DNA of 64,000 bases from Gari tellinella (GCA_922989275.2 OV277864.1:75024158-75088157); one strand, 5' to 3'; shown: positions 21,989 to 32,711, numbered from the stretch's first letter. Program-made: numbers and translations. Notes: generated by a model not told the origin, from the letters alone.

Positions 21989-22244
21989 TTAACCCTTAAA
22001 TTACCTTATAGAAGCGCCTTTTAGCGCATTCTGTTTAATCCTCCGCGGAAGAAAATAATTCCAGTCTATACAGTCATGAAAATGTCTCAGAAGAAATATT
22101 TTCTTAATTCTAGTAGGTGGTAACTTAAAGAAGGCTGAAAGTAGAGCAGAATGCGCCTTAGGGCGCATTCTGCTTTACTTTCAACCTGCTTTAAATAGTC
22201 ACCTATTTTCAAATCTAGAAACAGGCTATAGAGTAAAGGGTTAA
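21989..22244 (-). mobile_element. A'-subfamily MITE
   Basis: TTAACCCTTAAATTACCTTA, AAGCGCCTTTTAGCGC inner end, perfect stem with GCGCCTTAGGGCGC, and end TAGAGTAAAGGGTTAA. Confidence 0.85.
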
Positions 22245-22425
22245 AGCAGGCTGAAAGTAAATATGATTTTATTTAGTTTCTGTTATGAAATATATAAGGT
22301 GTGGGGTCTCAGTTTGAAACGAAAGCAGAATGCTCCTGAAGGAGCATTCTGCTTTTGCTTCAACCTGCTTTAAGCAATAACCTGTCTTCCAAACCAGAAA
22401 CAGGCTATGCCGAGTACAGGGTTAA
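22241..22425 (-). mobile_element. A-type hairpin fragment
   Basis: Hairpin with AATGCTCCTGAAGGAGCATT at about 22313-22372; end CAGGCTATGCCGAGTACAGG next to the following TTAA. An internal deletion removed the distal arm. Confidence 0.65.
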
Positions 22426-22635
22426 CCCTTAGCCCGCCAAATAAATTGTCGTCTGCTATATTTCTCGTCTGCTTCAAGTTTCAAAGTGCTTCAAAGTTGC
22501 TTAAAATTGCTGAAAATGTTGTCCGAGTGTCAAACAGCTTGGATCCGGATGAGACGCCGAGTTACTCGGCGTCTCATCCGGATCCAAGCTGTTTGCATAT
22601 GGAGCTATAGTCGTGACTGGCAGGCTAAGGGTTAA
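22422..22635 (+). mobile_element. B-family MITE, complete (reference copy)
   Basis: TTAACCCTTAGCCCGCCAAA and GACTGGCAGGCTAAGGGTTAA; 63-bp perfect palindrome at 22531-22593 (GGATCCGGATGAGACG arms, apex CCGAGTTACTCGG). 214 bp. Confidence 0.9.
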
Positions 22636-22957
22636 AAGATGTAAATTGGAAACCATTGGAAACCAAAATTCATGCACCCAGCAATTTTGGAGCAGACAAT
22701 TTTGCAGTAAAATAAAGGTTAATTTGATAATAAAGATGAGCAGAAACATGGTTTACCTTCTATATTAGACAGTTTTATTGCTATAGCAACACATTTTGGA
22801 GATAAAGAGGATTAAACATATTCCCCATAACAAGATAACCATATTCAAGTTTTGCCTATAAATTCAGTTTTATCCGAGGAATAGCAGCAATATGTCAAAT
22901 CCTAATGCATTATGTCTTAAAGAACACTTTCAATACTGAACATGTTTTCAAGACAAT

Positions 22958-23025
22958 TTTACAAACAGTTTGGATCCTGATGGGAACTCAAACTTTTTGT
23001 CAACTTGATTCTGTTTCTGTAAATA
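22958..23025. repeat. C-type hairpin fragment
   Basis: TACAAACAGTTTGGATCCTG followed by GTCAACTTGATTCTG. Confidence 0.5.
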
Positions 23026-23356
23026 TAATGCAGATAAGGTGATCTGCATAAATAGGGCAGATGATGTTTTAAAGCACATACTTTTTTTCAGCGCTTAAAG
23101 GCCGTAAAGGAGCCTCTGAGGTGCCGAATAGCAACTGCTTATATTTGAGAAATTTCACTTCGGGGAAATCAAACATTTCTTTTCATCAATTAAATCGGTC
23201 CTGTTTTCTTACAATTAAGGCTCGTAATCAGATGAAAACAAGAGGCTTTGAATACATGTATAATTAAAACCAAAGAAGTTCAACCTCTAAAAAGAGGCTT
23301 GATGGCATGCAGATGGTACCTTATAAAACACAATAGAAGAAAAGCAGAAGACTATA
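23026..23356. other. Unassigned
   Basis: No element recognised; a hairpin half begins at about 23325 (ACACAATAGAAGAAAAGCAG). Confidence 0.4.
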
Positions 23357-23618
23357 CCCCTGTGGGAAGGTATTTAATTATTTTAGAATTTCTTGAATAT
23401 TCATGAACAATTCTAGAAGCGGCCATTTAAGGTTCATGAATATTCTGCAAAAATTCTAGAAATTTGATGGTTTTAGAGCCATTGTTCTATAATTACAAAA
23501 GTTCTTGAACTCTTGTTGTAGAATGTGTACTGTAATTCTTGAAGCCCTAGAACAATTCTAGAAGCAGCCATTCAGCGTTCATGAATACTCTAAAATTCTT
23601 GAACACTTCTCACAGGGG
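23357..23618. mobile_element. K-family element with contiguous heat-shock-element motif
   Basis: CCCCTGTGGGAAGG ... CTTCTCACAGGGG. Contains TTCTTGAATATTCATGAA at 23390-23407, four contiguous alternating 5-bp units, followed by TTCTAGAA at 23411, plus several further TTCnnGAA pairs. Inserted in the loop of an AAAGCAGAA...TTCTGCTTT hairpin. Confidence 0.8.
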
Positions 23619-23639
23619 TTCTGCTTTACTTACATTGCT

Positions 23640-23891
23640 TTAACCCATTACCCCACAAACACACCTTTATACGCCTTTTTATTTATTCCTCATTCGAGAA
23701 AATAGTTCCAACTTATAGAGACATGAATATGTATCCTAGTAAATATTTTCTATATTCTAGCAGATGGTAGCTTAACGCAGGCTGAAAGTACAGCAGAATG
23801 TGCCTTAAGGCGCATTCTGCTGTACTTTCAACCTGCTTTAAGTGGTCACTGGTCTTCAAAATGAGAAATAGGCTATGGGGTAATGGGTTAA
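23640..23891 (-). mobile_element. A-family MITE, complete
   Basis: TTAACCCATTACCCCACAAA ... GGCTATGGGGTAATGGGTTAA; 252 bp. Stem AGTACAGCAG / CTGCTGTACT: the change from AAAGCAG is present in both arms. Confidence 0.9.
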
Positions 23892-23952
23892 GCAACAAAC
23901 CCATTATATATAAACACTAAAAAAACTCCTATCAAACAGATTCTTTAAGAAA

Positions 23953-24001
23953 ACAGTGTAGATCCAGATCAGGACTGTCTCATCTAAGTCTATACTGTTT
24001 T
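23953..24001. repeat. D-type short hairpin
   Basis: AAAACAGTGTAGATCCAGAT ... TCTATACTGTTTT. Confidence 0.55.
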
Positions 24002-24173
24002 AGAAAAAGCGTAAAAATGTATACACTGATAGCAGCGAGGAGACATGGTTAACGACACGAAGAGATACACCCACTCATTCCTCCATATCCCTGCAATCCT
24101 TGAGGGACTTCTGAATATAGTGGTAATGGAGAGTCAACACATATACAGCCAAGTGAAACCTTACTTGAGTATA

Positions 24174-24436
24174 TTAACCCTTTACGTTGCCAATTTCTAG
24201 TTTTGAAGATTGGTTACCCGCCAGTGACCACTTAAAACAGTTGAAAGTAAAGCAGAAGGCGCCTTATAGCACATTCTGCTTTACTTTCATCCTGCTTCAA
24301 GCTACTATCTGCTAGGATGAAGGAAATATTTCTCATGTTGTACATCCCTTACTGTATAAAAGGGAATTATTTATCTTTTGTGGAATAATAAATTAAAGGC
24401 GTAAAAGTGTGTATCTATCATGAGTAAAGGGTGTAA
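24174..24436 (+). mobile_element. A-family MITE, diverged
   Basis: TTAACCCTTTACGTTGCC, hairpin 24235-24302 and end CATGAGTAAAGGGTGTAAA. Confidence 0.75.
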
Positions 24437-24724
24437 AGTAGCCACTCAATGCAGACAGCTCATATAGTTGCTTTATGCTTTTGTCCATCATTCTTCAAGC
24501 AATCATTCAATTAATGGTGCCTTTTAACAAAGAAGATACACTTACGACAACTTTGTCATATATACATATAGGAGCTTTCTGCTTCTCTGACTTTCAGTCT
24601 AAGCTGCAGACTCTGTATATAAGACTTAAAATTGATCTTAGTAACTTTTAGTGGCCTCTTATATTTTGCTACTGTTAAAAAACTTCTAAACTTTAAAGCA
24701 TTCTAAAATAATTTCAAAACTGGA

Positions 24725-24815
24725 TCAGACTGGCAAACTAAACATTTTGAATCCGGATGAGATACAACATTAGGCAGCATCTTGATCCAAATTGTTTGCA
24801 AATGTAATCACAATA
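24725..24815. repeat. C-type degenerate hairpin
   Basis: AACATTTTGAATCCGGATGA ... TTGATCCAAATTGTTTGCA. Confidence 0.55.
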
Positions 24816-24824
24816 TCCCTGCTA

Positions 24825-25324
24825 CCCCTGTGGAAAAGTATTGAATTATTCTAGAACTATTCCAGAACAATTTCTTGAATATTCATGAACAATTCTAGAA
24901 GCGGCCATTTAACGTTCATGAACATTCTGCAAAAATTCTATAAAAATTCTAGAAATTTGAAGGTTTTAGAACCATTGTTCTACTATAATTAAAAAAATTC
25001 TTGAACTCCTTTTCTAGAATATTTAAAGAAATTCTAGAAGTTCTAGAAGCGGCCATTTGGCGTTCATGAACACTCTAAAGTTCTTAACTCTTTGCTCGCT
25101 AGCGGCGGATATACCTGCCATAGTTATTACGTCTGCAAACAGATTGGATCAAGATGAGACACCGTGTAATGTGGCGTCTCATCAGGATCCAAACTATTTG
25201 CTATTCTGACACTGGATTTAAAAGAAATTTTGAAAATTCTTGTTTAAGAATGATAGCAGACGACAAATTGTTGCAGACGAAAAAATTACCCTGCATGCAA
25301 AGATTTAAACACTTTTCAAAGGGG
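24825..25324. mobile_element. K-family element carrying a C element
   Basis: CCCCTGTGGAAAAGTATTG ... AACACTTTTCAAAGGGG. TTCTTGAATATTCATGAA at 24872-24889, with TTCTAGAA and TTCCAGAA pairs before it. Interrupted at TTAA 25084 by a C copy, in what other copies show as ATTCTTGAACAC. Confidence 0.8.
25084..25308 (-). mobile_element. C-family MITE nested in K
   Basis: TTAACTCTTTGCTCGCTAGC ... CTGCATGCAAAGATTTAA. Hairpin GAGACACCGTGTAATGTGGC. Confidence 0.85.
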
Positions 25325-25641
25325 TAGAGCGCAAAGAGTTTAAGGATTCTAAATTATTTGAATGCAAAAAACAAACAGGTTTTAATTCCCATGATCAAAT
25401 GGAGTTTTATGTCTCAATAATTCTTATCAATCCCCTACTGCAAAATGCATTGCTGCAAAAATTAATTGACAAACCAATTAACCTTGAGTAACATGGCTTT
25501 CGCTCTACTCTAATGACCACTTATCTTCGTTATAGTGGAAAATCCGACTGTGATTCCATCGAAATCAACAGCTTATCAATGTCAATCAGACTTAAACCTT
25601 TCTATTGCTGGAAAGAATTATTGTCAAACTTCGTTCCAAAC

Positions 25642-25698
25642 AGTTTTGACCCTGATCAATTAGGCCGAATGGCTTGATCAGGATTCTAAAATGTTTGA
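25642..25698. repeat. C/D-type hairpin
   Basis: CCAAACAGTTTTGACCCTGA ... GGATTCTAAAATGTTTG. Confidence 0.5.
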
Positions 25699-25909
25699 CA
25701 GTCAAAACTTTTTTACAAATGAAAGACCACAATTAATGTTTTGAAAGTTTTTTATTTATTTTGAGCAAACAACTCTATTCAGTGTTTAAAAGGTTCACTT
25801 GGAATGAGATACTGGTACATCACAAATCAATGAACACTGAACTTGTAACTGTCAAACTTGGTGCTTAGCGGTCATACTTACGAGAAATACAGATTTCTTC
25901 AAAGACAGG

Positions 25910-25992
25910 CGACAGATTAATGCAGGAAAAAGAAAAGCAGAAAGCTCCCGTAGGAGCTTTCTGCTTATCTTTTGACCTGCATTTAAAGCTAC
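25910..25992. repeat. L hairpin core
   Basis: AATGCAGGAAAAAGAAAAGC arm, apex AGCTCCCGTAGGAGCT, mirrored by CTTTTGACCTGCATTTAAAG. Confidence 0.7.
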
Positions 25993-26585
25993 CCAAGTAG
26001 TTAAGACAGCACTTATTACGGCTTGGTTTGAGTATTAGATTGAAGCACAATTAAGTTTCATAGTAATTGGTCTATTCATGTTCAATAGTATCAAAGGTGA
26101 TTCTGTCTCTTGTTTGTGTAATTTCTGTTCAAATATTAAGCTTTAATCCTTTTGTATTCTGAATTAGTTGTCCTTTTTTACAAAAAATAATAAAATAAAC
26201 TGTCAACATTATGTTGTTTTCTAGAAAAAAATTGTCCTCTATGTTACATCTGAAAACTTCATTATTATTTTTGATCAAGTAATTGGATCCATAAATATGT
26301 GATATGCTCAGGTGAGTGGGTTATGCATGAGCTCAGAATTTCATCCATGATCCAAACAGTTTGGAAACCTGATCAGACTCGTGTCTAACCCGACTCCAAC
26401 TGCTACAGGAATAACAGATTTAGCACAAACATGTTTTTATAATGTCTTCTCCACTGTAAATCTCCTATATTCAAGTGTTTTGATTGAGGATTTTCATATC
26501 ATACTAGTGTCATTGTATGATTGCTTATACAATTACCTGTCATATCAGATTCCTGACAATATATAATAATTACATTTCACATTGT
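25993..26585. other. Unassigned
   Basis: A C-like fragment (CCAAACAGTTTGGAAACCTG) lies at 26351; otherwise nothing recognisable. Confidence 0.4.
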
Positions 26586-26777
26586 CAGGGCTCCAGATAA
26601 GAGAAGTAAACAGAAGAAATCTAACATTTACTCACTCATTGTAGCCCAAATCCTATGGTGTAACTACTCATTAGAATCGTCTCAAAGAGAGGATTCTAAT
26701 GAGTAGTTACACCATAGGGTTTAATTCATAAATAAAAAATTTAGTTTTTTGAAACTCTCCTCTTATCTTGAGCTCTT
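26586..26777 (+). mobile_element. E-family MITE
   Basis: CAGGGCTCCAGATAAGAGAA, stem ATGGTGTAACTACTCATTAG and its mirror, and a decayed right end TTATCTTGAGCTCTTA. Confidence 0.85.
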
Positions 26778-26814
26778 ATTGTCTCACCACCACATTTCAC
26801 TGTTATTTTCAAAC

Positions 26815-26870
26815 AGGTTGGATCAAGATCAGATGCCGTGTAACACGGCATTTGAACTGACAATACTTAT
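26815..26870. repeat. C-type hairpin fragment
   Basis: CAAACAGGTTGGATCAAGAT, apex GCCGTGTAACACGGC. Confidence 0.55.
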
Positions 26871-26904
26871 AAATGGACAAAAGAAGCAGCATTAAAGTGG
26901 ACTA

Positions 26905-27370
26905 TGAATCATGTTTGGCCATGGTAATATAAATTAACCAAAAAAATATAAATCATCATACTCATAGTCTTAGTCAAAACATGGTTGACCATGGTACAAG
27001 GGTGGCAATAAACCATGTGGCCTCTTAAAGATGCTTAACCAATGTAATATTGATGACTATGGAACAAAACCATGGTCTTCAGATTATGGTCAAACTATGG
27101 TTGACCTTGGTACAAGGGAGGCGTTAAACCATGTGGCCTATGAAACTATGTAGACAATGGACATTTTTATGGCCATGGAGCAAGATTAACCATGGTCTTT
27201 AAAATTAAAAGAACATTGCCAGCCATGGTCACCAGTTGGTGGCAATAAACCATGACATGAACATGGTTGACCATGAATTATACATCATCATTTTGGGGTA
27301 AATCATGTTATAAATACATGGTTAACCTTGTTTAAAAACATAGTCAACCATGGTGTAACAATGTTCTTAT
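26905..27370. repeat. CCATGG-rich degenerate repeats
   Basis: Repeated ACCATGGTTGACCATGG-like words in both orientations (e.g. 26985, 27098, 27340), related to the S element at 62070. Ends not resolved. Confidence 0.6.
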
Positions 27371-27410
27371 TATGGGGCAGAGCTCTTAACTTAAATTTAA
27401 TCCTATTTTA

Positions 27411-27600
27411 ACATTTCCCCATAGCTAGTTTAAGTATTGAAGACATATTTTGTTGCTTAAAAACGCAGGCTAAAAGGAAAGCAGAACGCTCCTTTAGGAG
27501 CATTTTGTTTCAGTTTCATCCTGCTTAATATTAGCTACCATCTGCTAAGACATAGAAAATATTTGTTATGGTCCTTATTCATAATGGGGTAATGAGTTTG
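27411..27600 (+). mobile_element. A-family MITE, diverged
   Basis: TTAACATTTCCCCATAGC, hairpin GAACGCTCCTTTAGGAGCAT, and end AATGGGGTAATGAG. Confidence 0.65.
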
Positions 27601-27629
27601 AAAAACTGGCAAAGAGAGGGTTACTAAAC

Positions 27630-27836
27630 TACTGTAAAACCTCTCTATTATGACCACTAAACCAAGGTTAATTGCTTGTATAAAAGACCGGTGACAGCTT
27701 AAAGCAAGGTGACAAGAAAACAGAAAGCTCCTTAAGGAGCTTTTTTTTTACTGTCACCTTGCTTTAAGCAGTCATCTGTCATAAACAGCTAATACGTAAC
27801 ACAATATTGTGGTGGTAATAGAGAGGTTTAACAGTA
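27630..27836 (+). mobile_element. G-family MITE, complete (reference copy)
   Basis: TACTGTAAAACCTCTCTATT at the left and TAATAGAGAGGTTTAACAGT at the right. Hairpin of AAAGCAAGGTGACAAGAAAA type with apex AGCTCCTTAAGGAGCT. The TA-containing ends fit a mariner-like target, which is inferred. Confidence 0.8.
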
Positions 27837-28199
27837 TTTAGAAAACTGCATAGAGAGCCTGGATTTTGCAGTCTGTGTAGTGTAACAACTGTCAACAATC
27901 ATTTCCAGAGAAACCAAGGCATAATTGGGTTAAGGTAATTAGTAACAGTAAAATATTAGAACGGATCGAATCAGGCTACCACCAGTCTTATTTCAATCAA
28001 TTTGATCAAATATGCTGTGTCGGGAAGAAGTCTTGCATTCTCTACATACTAAAATTCTTATGTTTTCATCAAACCCTGTGGTGTGACACCAGCAAACCCC
28101 CAATATTATAATAACCACTAAAAGGAAGGCTAATTGATTGTATGAAATACAGGTGACATACACCTTAATTCATCCGTAATGAGTGATTTTACTGGTGAG

Positions 28200-28382
28200 G
28201 AAATACACATTTTTACGCCTTTAATTTATTTCTCTGCCGAAGAAAATAGGTTTTTTTTTATTTTCTAGCAGATAACAGCTTAAAGAAGGCTGAAAGTAAA
28301 GCAGAATGCGCCTTAAGGCGATTATATATTAAGTGATTATATATTTTCAAAATTAGAACCAGGCTATGGGGTAATGGGTTAA
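28200..28382 (-). mobile_element. A-family MITE, distal stem arm lost
   Basis: TACACATTTTTACGCCTTTA, stem to GCGCCTTAAGGCGATT, then CAGGCTATGGGGTAATGGGT ending TTAA at 28382. Confidence 0.7.
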
Positions 28383-28482
28383 AGAAGTACATATACAATT
28401 ATAGATCTACCTATTCTAACAGCATGGTTCCTGTTTCCAAAATGATCTAAAAGGTTTCCAATTTTTTCTCCTGTATCCAAAG

Positions 28483-28850
28483 AGAAGACAAAAAAGAAGA
28501 CAAAAAAGTAGAATACAGACAGGTAGACAGGTAGACAGACAGACAGACATACTGACAGACAGACACAGACAGACAGAATAAGATCAGCAGAAAGCAGGTA
28601 AAGTTGAAAGATAAACATACAGAGAGGTAGATAAAAATAAATCATACAAAGATAGACAAACAGAAAGCCAGTAACACAGACAGACAAACAGAAGACAGAC
28701 AAACAAACAGAAGGACAGTCAGACAGACAAACAAAGACAGACAAACAAACAGAAAGACAGTCAGACAGACAAACAGAAAGACAGTCAGACAGACAGAAAG
28801 ATAGTCAAACAGACAAACAGAAAGACTGACAGTCAGAAAACACGAAATAA
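28483..28850. repeat. CAGA/GACA microsatellite tract
   Basis: Imperfect AGACAGACAGAC runs over about 370 bp. The reading frame across it on the minus strand is a translation of the repeat. Confidence 0.9.
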
Positions 28851-28859
28851 ATATTCAGA

Positions 28860-29499
28860 CAACAAGCTGCACATGTCTGATGTTATCTATGAGACAAGTT
28901 CAATATCATATCTGATCCCTACGCTGCATGATGAACAATCATTCCATCAACTACATGCAAGTAATTCCACGCATCTTATAATGAAACAATGTTATCCCAA
29001 GACACTCCCCCAACCATGTTTAAGCACTGTAAATCATCGCTAACTCCACCACTATAAATCAGAACCAAACCAGTCTCTAAGCTCCGTGTGCCGGGTGTAC
29101 AAATCTATATGGTTTCTATAATCTCTTCAACCAACTCCGAATGTAGCTACATAATTCGGATCAATGCCTCTAGGAGGGCGACTACGTTGTTACGCGGATT
29201 TCAAGCTGCAGAATTCCTAATAAGATTTCCCCATTGACAGTATATAGCCGAGAAAAAAAAACCTATTGGATCCACAGTGTTGGACGGGTAATTATTGTTT
29301 ATCATTACTCTCATTAATTGTGCGTGGTCTGGGAAATGGTGAAAATACCAGCTGACAGTGCAAGATGAAGAAAACAGTTTGAGGCTGACCATACGAGGTC
29401 ACCAGACCAGACACAGACAATCAATGTCACAGTGCTGGTAACTAGAGAAATAAAACAGTAAAATCTCCCTTTAGACCACAACATACATGTAATAGTATT
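28860..29499. other. Unassigned
   Basis: No repeat or gene recognised. Base composition is somewhat less AT-rich than its surroundings. Confidence 0.4.
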
Positions 29500-29662
29500 C
29501 AGGGCTCTTGATAAGAGGGATCCAACATTATTTTGCTCACTTATTTTAGCACCAAATCCTATGGTGTAACTAGAGACAACTCTAATGAGTAGTGACATCA
29601 TAGGATTTAATTCAGAGATAAAGATTTTAGATTTTGAAATACTCCCTTTATCTGGAGCTCTG
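29500..29662 (+). mobile_element. E-family MITE, left stem arm shortened
   Basis: CAGGGCTCTTGATAAGAGGG ... TTATCTGGAGCTCTG. Target duplication AGTATT at 29494-29499 and 29663-29668. Confidence 0.9.
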
Positions 29663-29670
29663 AGTATTTA

Positions 29671-29822
29671 CAACAGGTGATTGCTTAAAGCAAGGTGACA
29701 GTAAAACAGAAAGCTCAATCCTGTTGGATCTTTCTGTTTTACTGTCACTTTGCTTAGCTGTCACCTGTCTTTTATACAATCAATTAGCCTTCGTTTTAGG
29801 GGTCGTAATAGAAAGGTTTTAA
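29671..29822 (+). mobile_element. G-family MITE, left end missing
   Basis: Hairpin AAAGCAAGGTGACAGTAAAA with a degenerate apex; right end GTCGTAATAGAAAGGTTTT. Confidence 0.7.
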
Positions 29823-29864
29823 GGTTTTCCTTAAGGTTTTCTGTTAAATAACTACAGCGTTTTT

Positions 29865-30233
29865 TTCACCCAATTGGGAACGGGTCCGGTACCCCTCAGA
29901 TTGGGAAATTTTCTTGTCAGATTGGGAATTTTTCTTGTCGCGTAAACTTCAAATTGGGAAAAAAAGAAGTCGTGAAATGATGACAAAAAAGAAATTGGGA
30001 AGATTATTTTATAATATATGTAGGCCTATATTGGATCTAACTTATCAAGGTGCAATTATGCAGTTCATATCAACAGGCAATGCTTACAATGGTAACAGAA
30101 ATTCTCTTTATTCCACTGAAAACACTATTTTTACCATATTGCCAGGTCCTTTCTTTGAATTGGGAATGGGTCCTGTTCCAATTGGGAACGGGTCCTTTCC
30201 CGGGTACCGTCTAAAGAAGGAAAAAAAACGCTG
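29865..30233. mobile_element. N: hAT-like MITE
   Basis: CAGCGTTTTTTTC at the left and GGAAAAAAAACGCTG at the right; inner GGGAACGGGTCC and GGGTACC words occur at both ends. CAGxG ends and about 370 bp suggest hAT, but a clean 8-bp duplication was not found. The TTGGGAA motif recurs seven or more times. The overlapping reading frame is not credible as a gene. Confidence 0.7.
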
Positions 30234-30294
30234 AACTAACTAAACTTCCCAATCAGAATTAAACCCCATTTACTGCCATCATGTTGTCTAGTTT

Positions 30295-30480
30295 TACTCA
30301 TCACGCAACAGATATGCCTTTTTATGCCTTTGTTTTATTCCTCCACTAAAATAAAAAGCTCCCCTTTATTATGTGACAGAGTCTGTGTCATGAATATTAT
30401 TCACTGTAAGAAATACTTTTGATATCCTAGCAGATGGTACATGTAGCTTAAATCAGGCTGAAAGTAAAGCAGAATGTGCC
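30295..30480 (-). mobile_element. A-family left half, broken at the apex
   Basis: TATGCCTTTTTATGCCTTTG arm and the stem to GCAGAATGTGCC, where the next A copy starts. Confidence 0.7.
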
Positions 30481-30721
30481 TTTATCCATTTCCCCATAAA
30501 TACACATTTTTATGCCTTTAATTCATTTCTCCCTCAAAGAGAATGGTTCCTCTTTATAGCCATAAATATGCCCTATAAGAAATAATTTCTTTATCCTAGC
30601 AGATGGTGCATAGCTTAAAGCAGGCAGAATTAAGGGTAAAGTGGAATGTGCCTTAATGTGCATTTTGTTTAACTCTCAACCTGTATTAAGTGGCCACATG
30701 TCTTTAAAAGTTGAGACACTA
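30481..30721 (-). mobile_element. A-family MITE at the apex of the preceding copy
   Basis: TTTATCCATTTCCCCATAAA start, decayed stem, right end AAAGTTGAGACAC. Confidence 0.7.
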
Positions 30722-30850
30722 AAACCAATGCTTTAGACTCCTGCAACTGATGTATACTGTGACTAATGCATGAATTGTTATGTATGAGTGCATTTCTCAG
30801 GTGTGCAATTTCTGCTATCTATAGGAGTGCAACTAGCAGGTTCAGTTAAT

Positions 30851-31070
30851 TTAACTCTTTGCATGCTAGCAGCGGATCTGCCACAGTCATTACCGTAGCA
30901 AACAGTTTGGATCCAGATGAGACGCTGCGTAATGCAGCGTCTCATCAGGATCCCAACTGTTTGACACTCTGATCATGTTTTGAATTTTTTTTAGAAAATT
31001 CTATTTTTAGAACAATAGCAGACGACAAATATTGCAGACGTAAAAAATTACCCAGCATGCAAAGAGTTAA
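30851..31070 (-). mobile_element. C-family MITE, complete (reference copy)
   Basis: TTAACTCTTTGCATGCTAGC ... CCAGCATGCAAAGAGTTAA. Perfect stem GGATCCAGATGAGACG with apex GCTGCGTAATGCAGC. 220 bp. Confidence 0.9.
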
Positions 31071-31108
31071 TATTGGAGTCTGTTTCACCAGGACACAGTA
31101 GACATGTT

Positions 31109-31330
31109 TTAACTCTTTGCATGCTGGGTAATTTTTCTGCATCTGCAACAATTGTCGTTAGCTACTGTTCTAAAAATAGAATTTTCAAAATTTCTTTTTC
31201 AAATCAGGTTCAGATTGCCAAACAGTTTGAATCCTGATGAGCGCATTACGCGGCGTCTCATCTGGATCCAAACTGTTTGCAAAGATAATCTTTCTGGACA
31301 TAATTATTTGTCGCTAGCATGCAAAGAGAT
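31109..31330 (+). mobile_element. C-family MITE, inverted neighbour
   Basis: TTAACTCTTTGCATGCTGGG ... CGCTAGCATGCAAAGAG; stem slightly decayed at the apex. Inverted relative to the copy 39 bp upstream. Confidence 0.85.
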
Positions 31331-31545
31331 ATGTGGAGAAAAGGAATATTATAATGAACAAATTTCATCTTCCTGAATTATTTACTGCAGAAAACTGCAA
31401 TGTGCGTGTTCAATTATCTCTTTAATCTGCAGGAATACTGTTACCAATTTTTAAACAAGTTTTACAAGGTTTTCTCTAATTATCTTTTCAACACTTCAGA
31501 CAGCATATCATTAAAGGCTAATTAACTACAGTCAACCATGTCCTT

Positions 31546-31625
31546 AATTACCCATTACTCCATAAATGTGCATTTTTACAACTTTAGTTTATTCCTCTTC
31601 TAAAGAAAATAGTTCCATAATAAAT
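31546..31625 (-). mobile_element. A-family arm fragment
   Basis: TTACCCATTACTCCATAAAT to AGAAAATAGTTCC. Confidence 0.6.
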
Positions 31626-31874
31626 CTAGATCTAACTAAAACATCAGTTTCTAAAATTGTCCCAAGGCCCCTTATTGGAGGAATAGGTAAAATAACCAAA
31701 ATGCTCTTATGTGGATGAAGGCTTTAAATATCGTTGGTAATTTATTTGATTTATCTGACAGGCATATAGTATTTCACCAGACATGGATACAATCACAATA
31801 ATCCTTACCCTTCTACTGCTTCTACTGCTTATATAGCATATATTGACACTTTTTGGAAACAGTGTACCCCCATA

Positions 31875-32028
31875 TAAATATATTTTCTATATTTTAGCAG
31901 ATGTTAGCTTAAAGCAGTTTAAAAGTAAAGCAGCATGTGCCTTAAGGCGCATTCTGCTTTACTTTCAACCTGCTTTAAGTGGTCACCTATTTTCAAAATT
32001 AGAAACAGGCTATGGGGTAACCGGTTAA
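31875..32028 (-). mobile_element. A-family MITE, left end truncated
   Basis: Begins in the TATTTTCTATATTTTAGCAG segment; hairpin 31909-31980; ends CTATGGGGTAACCGGTTAA, sharing TTAA with the D copy. Confidence 0.8.
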
Positions 32029-32275
32029 CTCTTTCCTCCCTGAAACTTTAAATGGAAAATTCCAGTTTCCATTTTAGTCTAGTCCATTTCTGACTTTTAA
32101 GGGTTGTTTTTGTCAATGTTTGGCATTGTGACAAACAGTGAAGAACCTGATCAGAGGGCTCCTTTCGGAGCCCTCTGATCAGGGTCTTCACTGTTTGCAT
32201 AGGACAAGTGTACTTTTCACATGTACACTGTTTGAAAAGCATGCCTATATGCGGGACTAGGGTTCAAAGGGTTAA
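32025..32275 (+). mobile_element. D-family MITE, complete (reference copy)
   Basis: TTAACTCTTTCCTCCCTGAA ... GGGTTCAAAGGGTTAA, 251 bp. Palindrome 32133-32200 with GAAGAACCTGATCAG / CTGATCAGGGTCTTC arms around CTCCTTTCGGAG. Confidence 0.88.
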
Positions 32276-32320
32276 ATAGGAGCTGTCTGATCAGGGTCTG
32301 CAATGTTTCCTTATAGGACC
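32276..32320. repeat. P-type hairpin fragment
   Basis: AGGAGCTGTCTGATCAGGGT CTGCAATG half stem only. Confidence 0.45.
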
Positions 32321-32650
32321 AGCCTGACATGAGCAAGCTCTCTTTCCTGGAGAAATGGTCCCTTTATAATTGTTATTAGCCAATGTAATAGTTAAATCAT
32401 ACTGATGCTTAAGTTGGTGTACCTTTACAATGAATATTCAGTGGGAGAAGGTTTAAAAAAAAATACCATAAATGTAACTCAGACACTAGACTAGAATGTG
32501 CTGTAGTTTCTGTTCTTGTATAGGCAGGAAATGACAATTAATTGTTTTCCTTTCTCAGCTTGTGCAGACTACCTGCAGGGATTGAGACATTAGTTCTTTC
32601 CAATATATTTTTCCAATATATGACTTTGTGCTAAAATATTTATGTCCATT

Positions 32651-32711
32651 GAAAGCAGTTTCGAGCCTGATCAGAATGATGCAGACTGAATAGGCTCCAA
32701 ACTGTTTGCCA
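32651..32711. repeat. Degenerate hairpin
   Basis: AAGCAGTTTCGAGCCTGATC ... GGCTCCAAACTGTTTGCC. Confidence 0.5.

Noticed and set aside
28379..28744. 121-residue frame on the minus strand rich in SVCLSVCLS repeats
   Set aside because: It is a direct translation of the CAGA/GACA microsatellite.
29914..30234. 106-residue frame on the plus strand
   Set aside because: It lies wholly inside the N MITE and ends in its terminal repeat.
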